Positions 8,826 to 15,468 of a DNA stretch of 64,000 bases are shown here, one piece after another. How positions within the stretch are numbered: the stretch's first letter is position 1; every line of letters starts with the position of its first letter. This stretch comes from Actinomycetospora straminea (lineage in GTDB: Bacteria > Actinomycetota > Actinomycetes > Mycobacteriales > Pseudonocardiaceae), in assembly GCF_028737255.1 (NCBI RefSeq), contig NZ_JAQZAN010000010.1, positions 124,001 through 188,000 of the forward strand. The letters are read 5' to 3'. The notes beneath the pieces are model-generated. The model made no database searches, was not told the origin of the DNA, and was given only the letters and a program-made list of their open reading frames with translations. The position numbers were made by a program, and so were the translations under genes.

Positions 8826-9572
8826 GTGCGGGGACTCGAGGGCCGACGGGCCGTCCTGACCGGGGCCACGGGCGGTCTCGGCTCGGCGATCGCCCGGCGG
8901 CTCCTCGACGAGGGCGCCTCGGTGGCGCTCACCGACGTCGACGAGGGCGCGCTGCACGCGCTCGCCGGCTCGCTCGGCGGGGACACGTCCGTGGCCGTCC
9001 TCGACGTCGCCGACCCGGACGACTGGGCCCGCACGGTCGAGGCCGTGCGGGACCGGTGGGGCGCGGCGCACGTGCTCGTCAACAACGCGGGCATCGGCAG
9101 CCTCGGCACCGTCGAGACCGAGACGCGCGAGCGCTGGGACCAGGTCGTCGCGGTCGACCAGCTGGGGACCTGGCTGGGCATGCAGCACGTCGGCCCGCTG
9201 ATCGAGGAGAGCGGCGGCGGCGCCGTCGTCAACGTCGCCTCGATCCTCGGAGCGACGGGCGGGCTCGCGAACAGCTTCTCCTACGCGGCGGCCAAGGGCG
9301 CCGTCCGCGCGATGACGCTCAACGCGGCGCTGCACTGGGCGCAGCGCGGCGTGCGGGTCAACGCCGTGGTCCCCGCCTTCATCGGGACCGGCGCCCTGCT
9401 CGACCGCTACGGCGGCAGCGAGCGGCACCGGGCGATGCTGGCGAACACGCCGATGGGCCGCCTCGGACGCCCGGAGGAGGTGGCCGCGGCCGTCGCCTTC
9501 CTCGCGAGCGAGGACTCGGCGTACAGCACGGGCTCGGAGATCTACGTGGACGGCGGCTGGGCGGCGCGTTAG
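8826..9572 (+). CDS. SDR family oxidoreductase
   Basis: A 248-residue short-chain dehydrogenase with GTG start at 8826, four bases after the transporter stop. TGATGGLGSAIA binds the cofactor, NNAGIGSLG follows, the catalytic Ser is in NVASILGA and the Tyr/Lys pair in YAAAK; the C-terminus carries YVDGGW. It is cotranscribed with the MHS-type transporter, so it may act on the imported compound or a close metabolite. It is the third SDR within 10 kb. Confidence 0.92.
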   Translation: MRGLEGRRAVLTGATGGLGSAIARRLLDEGASVALTDVDEGALHALAGSLGGDTSVAVLDVADPDDWARTVEAVRDRWGAAHVLVNNAGIGSLGTVETETRERWDQVVAVDQLGTWLGMQHVGPLIEESGGGAVVNVASILGATGGLANSFSYAAAKGAVRAMTLNAALHWAQRGVRVNAVVPAFIGTGALLDRYGGSERHRAMLANTPMGRLGRPEEVAAAVAFLASEDSAYSTGSEIYVDGGWAAR

Positions 9573-9579
9573 CGGCGCG

Positions 9580-10614
9580 TCAGCGGCAGGGGGGCACGAG
9601 GACCGCGCGGCCGACCAGGCGACCTGCGTGGAGGTCCGCGAACGCGCGGTCCGCGTCCACCAGGTCGTAGGTGGTCGTGCGGACGACCAACCCGTCACCG
9701 CGTGCCAGCCCGACGACCGCCTCGAGCTCGGGGCGCGAGCCCCAGAAGGGCAACCGGAGCCCGGCGCCGGCCGGCAGCACCCCGGGCTTCGACACCGTGA
9801 CGCTGCCTCCGCCGCTGCCGACGACGACCAGCTCGCCCGCCGTCCGCAGCAGTGTCACCGCCAGGTCGAGACTGCCCTGCGCGCCGGCGAAGTCGAGCAC
9901 CACGTCCGCGCCGGCGGCCCCGGTGCCCCCGACGGCCGCGCGGGCCCCGTCCGGGAGCACCGCGACGTCGGCCCCGCACTCCCGCGCCAGCCCCAGCGCC
10001 TCCTCCCGGGTGTCCACGGCGACGACGGTCGGCGACCCGAGGGCGCGCAGGACCCCGATCGCGAGGTGTCCGAGACCGCCCACCCCGATGACCACGACGA
10101 CCGCCCCCGGCTCGGAGAGCACCTCGCGGCACCCCTGGACGGCGTGGAAGGACGTCAGGCCCGCGTCGGTCAGCGTCGCCGCCGCGACCGGGTCGAGTGC
10201 CTCCGCGGACACCACGCGGACCGCGTCGACGACCAGCGCCTCCGCCATCCCGCCGTCCACGCCGAGCCCCAGCCCCGCCGCCGGCAGGCTCGCGCGGAGG
10301 TCGCAGTAGTTGGTCCGGCCGCCGACGCACCGGGGGCAGCGACCGCAACCGAACGGCGCGTGCACGACGACCTGCTCCCCCACCCGGAGGCCCTCGGCGC
10401 CCTCCCCCAGCATCGCCACCCGCCCGCAGACCTCGTGCCCGAACGTGAACGGCAGCTCCCAGCTCGCGGCGGCCGTACCGTGGAGGACGGCGAGGTCGGA
10501 GTGGCAGACGCCGGCGGCGAGCACGTCGAGCCGCACCTGTCCGGGGCCGGGGTCCGGCGTGGGCAGCTCCACCAGCTCCGCCGATCCGGGCGCCGTCATC
10601 CGGTACGCGAGCAC
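9580..10614 (-). CDS. Zinc-dependent alcohol dehydrogenase
   Basis: A 344-residue medium-chain dehydrogenase. Catalytic zinc ligands are in AAGVCHSDLAV and GHEVCGRV, structural zinc in CGRCPRCVGGRTNYC, and the Rossmann motif VIGVGGLGHLA binds NAD(P). I start it at the GTG at 10614, which has a strong GGAGGAG just upstream; an in-frame upstream start at 10710 would add a Gly/Pro-rich stretch. It converges on the SDR gene with seven bases between the stops. A degenerate copy of operators 1 and 2 lies about 80 bases upstream. Confidence 0.9.
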   Translation of the reverse strand: MLAYRMTAPGSAELVELPTPDPGPGQVRLDVLAAGVCHSDLAVLHGTAAASWELPFTFGHEVCGRVAMLGEGAEGLRVGEQVVVHAPFGCGRCPRCVGGRTNYCDLRASLPAAGLGLGVDGGMAEALVVDAVRVVSAEALDPVAAATLTDAGLTSFHAVQGCREVLSEPGAVVVVIGVGGLGHLAIGVLRALGSPTVVAVDTREEALGLARECGADVAVLPDGARAAVGGTGAAGADVVLDFAGAQGSLDLAVTLLRTAGELVVVGSGGGSVTVSKPGVLPAGAGLRLPFWGSRPELEAVVGLARGDGLVVRTTTYDLVDADRAFADLHAGRLVGRAVLVPPCR

Positions 10615-10691
10615 AGCTCCTCCTCCGGGTTCGGGGTTCCGGGGTCGCCCGCCGGGTCCGGCGCCGTCACCCGCAGCTCCCGCCGTGACAC

Positions 10692-10709
10692 TGACCCGAA
10701 ACGAGTTCA
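10692..10709. promoter_or_regulatory. Candidate operator 3, degenerate
   Basis: TGACCCGAAACGAGTTCA matches operator 2 at 12 of 18 positions by my count, including the full right half AGTTCA and the leading TGA. It lies upstream of the alcohol dehydrogenase start. One intact and one weak half-site make it a tentative member of the same regulon. Confidence 0.4.
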
Positions 10710-10762
10710 CTTCACCCTATCTCGGTCGGACGCGCCGCCGTCGCTCGCCCCGCATCCTGCGC

Positions 10763-10828
10763 ATGATCGCCGTCTCGGTGACGAACCCCCGCACATCTGC
10801 GGCGCTCCGTCACCGAGACCGCGATCAT
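10763..10828. repeat. Nested inverted repeat (possible cruciform or palindromic element)
   Basis: Two 21-base arms (10763-10783 and 10808-10828) are inverted copies with a single mismatch; each reads ATGATCG(C/G)(C/G)GTCTCGGTGACG in its own direction. The 24-base centre contains a second small hairpin (CCGCA, loop CATC, TGCGG at 10789-10802). No T-run follows, so this is not a classic terminator. It lies in the 338-base gap between the alcohol dehydrogenase and the acetamidase-like gene and explains the short mirror-image reading frames seen there. It may be a dispersed genomic repeat. Confidence 0.85.
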
Positions 10829-10952
10829 GGAGGCCTCGGTGGCGAGATCGGCACCGCGGCGACGCCGATCCCGCGGGCGGGGCCGACGGGACCCGTCGCG
10901 GCCGCCCCGGGACCGGAGGTCGGGTCCGCCGAACTCGAACACCGGGCCGGCC

Positions 10953-12239
10953 TCACACCCCGAAGTCGGCCTTCCGGATCAGGCCGTGCACGCCGGTGGT
11001 GCGGTCGACGACCTGGGAGACCTGGAAGTCGGCCGCGGCCGAGAGGTAGGCGTAGGCGACCGGTTCCGCCATCCCGCGGTCGCGGACGAGGAACAGCATC
11101 GCCTGCCGCACGGCGTCCTTCATCGCGAGGTCCAGCGAGGTCTGGTTGCCGCCACCCTCCGGCCCGTCGGGGTCGGAGAGCCCGATGGGGATCCAGTGGG
11201 TCGGGCTCTCGGCGAAGGGGCGCCCCACCGCGGCGGCCGGCACCGGCCCACCGGGCGGGATCGTCGTGAGCCGCACCGTCGCGCGCAGCGATCCCTCCAG
11301 CGCGGTCAGGGCCACCTCACCGTCGCCCTGGGCGAAGTGGGGGTCGCCGGCGAAGAACAGCGCGCCGGGCACCCGCACCGGCAGGTAGAGGCGGGAGCCG
11401 ACCCCCAGCTCGTTGATGTCGATGTTCCCGCCGCTGTCGGTGGGCGGGACCGAGTCGACCAGCGCCGTCGTGTCCCGCGCGACGCCCATGAGCCCGAGGA
11501 AGGGCGCGAGCGGGAACGTCACCTCGCCCGCGCCCGCCGGCAGCACCCCGACCAGGCCCGACGCCCCGGGACGGGCCGGGGTGAACACGCTGATCTCGCC
11601 ACCGGCGTTGAACCACGGCCGCAGGTCCGCGCGGCCCTCCCACGCCTCCGGGTACTCCCCGGGCAGCGCGCCCTTGCCGTGCCGGTTGGAGATCACGCCG
11701 TAGGGCACGCGCGGCACGAGCTCGAGCACGTCGACCGCGAGGGTGTGCCCGGGCTCGGCGCCCCGCACGGCGATCGGCCCGGTGATCACGTGGGGGCCGG
11801 GCCCGTCGTGGGGGGTGCCGGCGGCCACGGCCGCCGCGTCGTCCAGCACGTCGCCCGCCGCGACACCGTGCCCGGAGAAGTAGGCCCGCGGGTCCTTGCC
11901 CTGGTCCTCGAGGATGCCCTCGTGGGAGATCGTGTCGATGGTGACGACGGCGCCGGAGTCGACCACGGCGACCGGCGCGCTCGCCCGCGTCGGGAGGCGT
12001 CCCCACACCACGCCCTGCGGTGACGCCGGCACGTAGGTCCCGGCCGGGGGCGGGGTCCCGGGGGCGAGCGGCTGGAGCGTGCGGATCGGGCCCGGAGGCG
12101 CGGCGGCCCCCGCCGGTGCCCCGCTGCAGGCAGCACCGACGAGACCCGCCGACACCCCCGCCGCCGCCAGCAGGAACCCGCGACGGCCGAGCCCGTGGAC
12201 GAGGTCGGTGGCCGTGGCCTTGCCAGGTGGTGTCCGCAC
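10953..12239 (-). CDS. Exported acetamidase/formamidase family protein
   Basis: A 428-residue protein of the acetamidase/formamidase family, which hydrolyses small amides to the acid and ammonia. An export signal is visible: GRRGFLLAAAG with a twin Arg near residue 19, a hydrophobic run, then Cys 38 in VGAACSG, which is an imperfect lipobox. The core has DTISHEGILEDQGKDP, ISNRHGKGALPGEYP, the NIDINELGVG motif and FFAGDPHFAQGDGEV, as expected for the family. The start is the GTG at 12239. It diverges from a guanidine-type riboswitch and hydrolase gene, so it could supply or use small C-N compounds outside the membrane. The exact amide is unknown. Confidence 0.85.
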   Translation of the reverse strand: MRTPPGKATATDLVHGLGRRGFLLAAAGVSAGLVGAACSGAPAGAAAPPGPIRTLQPLAPGTPPPAGTYVPASPQGVVWGRLPTRASAPVAVVDSGAVVTIDTISHEGILEDQGKDPRAYFSGHGVAAGDVLDDAAAVAAGTPHDGPGPHVITGPIAVRGAEPGHTLAVDVLELVPRVPYGVISNRHGKGALPGEYPEAWEGRADLRPWFNAGGEISVFTPARPGASGLVGVLPAGAGEVTFPLAPFLGLMGVARDTTALVDSVPPTDSGGNIDINELGVGSRLYLPVRVPGALFFAGDPHFAQGDGEVALTALEGSLRATVRLTTIPPGGPVPAAAVGRPFAESPTHWIPIGLSDPDGPEGGGNQTSLDLAMKDAVRQAMLFLVRDRGMAEPVAYAYLSAAADFQVSQVVDRTTGVHGLIRKADFGV

Positions 12240-12487
12240 CGCCGCACACCATCAGCGCCTCGTTGCGTGCCGGTGTCCCGGCGCTCACCGTTCTGTTTCC
12301 CGGCACCCCCGCCCGGGCCGCCGCCGACGACGGCGACGATCGTCGGGGGCGGCAGGAGCCTCGGCGGATCCGCCCGGGACCGTGCGCGCCACGCGATCGT
12401 CATCCGAGGCGCCGGGACGCAACGCCGCCGACCCACCACGGCAACGAGCCACGTCTTCACTCGTCGACGACTCACCTCCGGTGAGGC

Positions 12488-12595
12488 GCGTCTAGGGTTC
12501 CGTCTGCACCGCGCAGGACAGGGGCAGGGGCTGGTCCGAGAGACGCAGGCGGCGGGTGGACCGCCGCTCCACGGCGGGACAAAAGCCCGGGAGAT
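12488..12595 (+). promoter_or_regulatory. ykkC-type guanidine-I riboswitch
   Basis: Three conserved blocks of the ykkC/guanidine-I aptamer occur in order and at normal spacing: TCTAGGGTTCCG (12491-12502), CTGGTCCGAGAGA (12531-12543) and CGGGACAAAAGCCCGGGAGA (12575-12594). The stem around ACAAAAG and the closing TCT/AGA ends pair as expected. It lies about 50 bases upstream of the ureohydrolase start and in the same direction. Guanidine binding would switch on the hydrolase and transporter. The related ykkC-2 aptamers (ppGpp, PRPP) share these blocks, but the gene context favours guanidine. Confidence 0.9.
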
Positions 12596-12645
12596 GACCG
12601 ACGTCCCGGTCGTCTCGCGACGGCCGGCCACCCCGGGAGTCGCCC

Positions 12646-13803
12646 GTGCCGTTCGCCCCGTCCCATCCCGTCCCCCACGAGGGCCCGCCCCGCAGGGGGC
12701 CGCGGCACGGCCCCGAGGCCGCGCGCGCCGTCGAGATCGAGCGGACGCTCGGTCACGCCGGGCGCGACGCGGAGATCGCCCGTGGCCTGGAGATGGGCCT
12801 ACCCGGCGCCGACTCGATCGTCGACCGCACCATCCCGACCTTCTCCCGTGGCGAGCTGCCGCACTTCGCCGGCATCCCGACGTTCATGAAGGCGCCGTTC
12901 GTCGAGGACGTCCGCCGCTGCGGTGAGTACGACGTCGCGATCGTCGGGGCACCCTTCGACGGCGGCACCACCTACCGACCCGGCACCCGGTTCGGGCCCA
13001 AGGGGATCCGCGACATCTCGTTGCTGTACGGCCCCTACTCCTTCGAGCTCGGGGTGGACCTGCGCGAGTCGATCACGATGTGCGACGTCGGCGACGTCTT
13101 CACGATCCCGGCGAACATCGAGAAGACGTTCGACCAGATCACGAAGGCGGTCAGCCACGTCTACGCCTCGGGCGCCTTCCCGGTGGTGCTCGGTGGCGAC
13201 CACTCCATCGGCTACCCGACGAGCCGCGGGGTGGCCGAGAACCTCGACGGCAAGCTCGGGATCATCCACTTCGACCGCCACGTGGACACGCAGGAGACCG
13301 ACCTCGACGAGCGGATGCACACCACACCGTGGTTCCACGCCACGGACCTGCCGAACGTGCCGCCGGAGAACCTCGTCCAGATCGGCATCGGCGGCTGGCA
13401 GGCGCCACGGCCCGGCGTCGAGGTCGGCCGGGACCGCGGGACGACGATCATGACGGTCACCGACTGCGTCGAGATGGGCATCGAGGCCGCGGCCGAGCGG
13501 GCCCTCGAGGTGGCCTGGGACGGCGCGGACGCGGTGTGGCTGTCGTTCGACGTCGACTGTCTCGACGCGGCCTTCGTCCCGGGCACGGGCTGGCCCGAGC
13601 CCGGCGGCTTCCTGCCCCGCGAGGTCCTGAAGTTCATCCAGCTGATCGCCGACGCCCGGCCCCTCGCCGGCATCGAGATCGTCGAGTGCTCCCCGCCGTA
13701 CGACAACGCCGAGATCACCGCGCTGATCGCCTGCCGGGTCATCTGCGACACGCTCGGCTGCCTCGTCCGCTCGGGCCATCTCCCGAAGGGTCGTGTGTCG
13801 TGA
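12646..13803 (+). CDS. gdmH: Ureohydrolase, probable guanidine hydrolase (annotated elsewhere as agmatinase)
   Basis: A 385-residue arginase/agmatinase-fold enzyme. Metal ligands are in GGDHS (His186), FDRHVDTQE (Asp210, His212, Asp214) and SFDVDCLDAAFVPGTG (Asp302, Asp304). Compared with the usual FDAHxD of agmatinases, Arg replaces Ala, and the protein has an N-terminal extension of about 60 residues. Both fit the nickel-dependent guanidine hydrolase group, which yields urea and ammonia, as far as I remember it. The gene sits directly behind a guanidine-I type riboswitch and overlaps a symporter gene. GTG at 12646 has GGGAG six bases upstream. Symbol assigned by context; nickel and substrate need proof. 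Confidence 0.88.
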   Translation: MPFAPSHPVPHEGPPRRGPRHGPEAARAVEIERTLGHAGRDAEIARGLEMGLPGADSIVDRTIPTFSRGELPHFAGIPTFMKAPFVEDVRRCGEYDVAIVGAPFDGGTTYRPGTRFGPKGIRDISLLYGPYSFELGVDLRESITMCDVGDVFTIPANIEKTFDQITKAVSHVYASGAFPVVLGGDHSIGYPTSRGVAENLDGKLGIIHFDRHVDTQETDLDERMHTTPWFHATDLPNVPPENLVQIGIGGWQAPRPGVEVGRDRGTTIMTVTDCVEMGIEAAAERALEVAWDGADAVWLSFDVDCLDAAFVPGTGWPEPGGFLPREVLKFIQLIADARPLAGIEIVECSPPYDNAEITALIACRVICDTLGCLVRSGHLPKGRVS

Positions 13804-15302
13804 TCATCGTCGGGGTGGGCGTCGGAGTCCTGCTCGTCGTCGCCGTCGGGCTGTGGTTCGCCCGCCGGGTGGACGGCGACTCGACCAACTTCCTCGTGGC
13901 GGGCCGGTCGCTGGCCCTGCCGCTCTCGGCGGCCGGGCTGATGGGCCAGGCCGTCGACTCCAACGCGACGCTGGGCAACACGGACCTGACGTTCTCGCTC
14001 GGGTTCTGGGCCGGGGCCTCGCTGCCGCTGGGGCTGGCGCTGTGCCTGCTCCTCACGGGGTTGCTGTTCGCGGCGCGGATGAACGCGATGGGCCTGTACA
14101 CGCTGCCCGACTTCTATCGCCGCATCTACGGCCGCGGTGTCGAGATGACCGCCTCGGTGCTGATGATCGCGAGCTTCTGCATCCTGCTCGCCGGGAACCT
14201 CGTCGCCGGCGGCTACCTGTTCGAGGCGTTCCTCGGCGCCAGCTACACGGGCGGTGTCCTGATCATCGTCGGGGTCGTGCTCGCGTACACGATCACGGGC
14301 GGCATGTTCTCCGACGCCTACACCGCCCTGGTCCAGATGGTGATCACGGTGATCGGCTCGGTGTCCCTCCTGGTCTGGGTGGCGGCGACCTACGGGCTGT
14401 CGACGCCCGAGGGGCTCGGGCCCTTCGACCTGGAGCAGCTGACCTCGGCGAGCGCCGGTGCGCCGATCAACTGGGCGACCCTGGTGTCGCTCGGGATCGG
14501 CGACATCGTCGCGATCGACTTCATGCAGCGGATCTTCTCGGCGGGCTCGCCGAGCATCGCCCGTCGTGCCTGCTTCGTCGGGGCCGCCATGACCGCGGGC
14601 GTGGGCGTCGTCTACGCGCTGGTGGCCCTGGCGATCGTGCCCGTCCTCGGCCCGGAGCCGGCGACGCCGGTGCTGTTCGCGCTGCTCGAGGGGTTCGCGC
14701 CGGCCTGGCTGGCCGTCCTCGTGCTCTCGGCGATCGTCGCCGCCTCGTGCTCGACGGCCAACGGCGTCATCCTCGGCACGGCGTCGGTGGCCGTGCGCAA
14801 CATCCGAGGGTTGCGCGACCCCGCGATCGGCACCGGCGACAGCCGCACCGACCCCTTGCTGCGGGCGGTGCGCTGGACGATGCCGCTGGTGTGCGCGCTG
14901 GCGATCCTGCTGGCCCTGCGCGTGCCCCAGACCGGCATCCTGCTCACGCTCGCCTTCGACCTGCTCCTGGCGTGCCTGCTCGTGCCGTTCGTCGCCGGGC
15001 ACTGGTGGCCCCGGCGGGCCACCGCGGCCGCGGCGGTCGCGGCCGTGGTCGTCGGGCTGGTCGTGCGGCTGACGCTCTTCGTGCTCACCCCGACGATCTT
15101 CGGCGCGGAGAACACGTTGCTCTACGTGCCCAACGACCTCGTCGGCCCGGGCTTCGACGGCTACCCGACCTTCATCGGGTTCGCGGCCTCGTTGCTGGCC
15201 TTCGTCGTCGTCGCCCTCCTGCGCCCGCCCCGTCAGCCGGCGGTCCTCCCCGTGCGTGAGGACCTGGCCGCGACCTCCACCGACGCGAGGCCCGTCACGT
15301 GA
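13800..15302 (+). CDS. Sodium:solute symporter (SSS) family, possible guanidinium importer
   Basis: A 500-residue membrane protein with about thirteen hydrophobic helices. FLVAGRSL after the first helix is typical of the SSS family, and GGMFSDAYTALVQ and the SAIVAASCSTANG helix match its transport core. GTG at 13800 overlaps the ureohydrolase stop (GTGA), so the two are translationally coupled and share the riboswitch. This strongly suggests that the solute is guanidinium or the product urea. SSS proteins are not among the guanidine carriers I know (Gdx, MATE, ABC), which makes it noteworthy. Confidence 0.9.
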   Translation: MIIVGVGVGVLLVVAVGLWFARRVDGDSTNFLVAGRSLALPLSAAGLMGQAVDSNATLGNTDLTFSLGFWAGASLPLGLALCLLLTGLLFAARMNAMGLYTLPDFYRRIYGRGVEMTASVLMIASFCILLAGNLVAGGYLFEAFLGASYTGGVLIIVGVVLAYTITGGMFSDAYTALVQMVITVIGSVSLLVWVAATYGLSTPEGLGPFDLEQLTSASAGAPINWATLVSLGIGDIVAIDFMQRIFSAGSPSIARRACFVGAAMTAGVGVVYALVALAIVPVLGPEPATPVLFALLEGFAPAWLAVLVLSAIVAASCSTANGVILGTASVAVRNIRGLRDPAIGTGDSRTDPLLRAVRWTMPLVCALAILLALRVPQTGILLTLAFDLLLACLLVPFVAGHWWPRRATAAAAVAAVVVGLVVRLTLFVLTPTIFGAENTLLYVPNDLVGPGFDGYPTFIGFAASLLAFVVVALLRPPRQPAVLPVREDLAATSTDARPVT

Positions 15303-15468
15303 CCGACTCCTGATCGGCGCGGCGTGCTGCCCCGGGCGAGCTCGGACCGGGGTGAGGGTGTTCGGCGGGCGCCCGGGCGGGCAATCGTCCTAGGGTCGGC
15401 TCTCCGAGCCGTCCCGCGGCGGGGGGCGAGAGCACGACAGCCCACGGTGAGAGAGAGGCGGTCCGTCC

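Noticed and set aside
10712..10942. Short minus-strand frame across the inverted repeat
   Set aside because: Its mirror-image peptides come from the palindrome arms; no ribosome binding site or family.
12488..12595. ykkC-2 (ppGpp or PRPP) class instead of guanidine-I
   Set aside because: Shares the same blocks, but the downstream ureohydrolase and symporter fit guanidine; not fully excluded.
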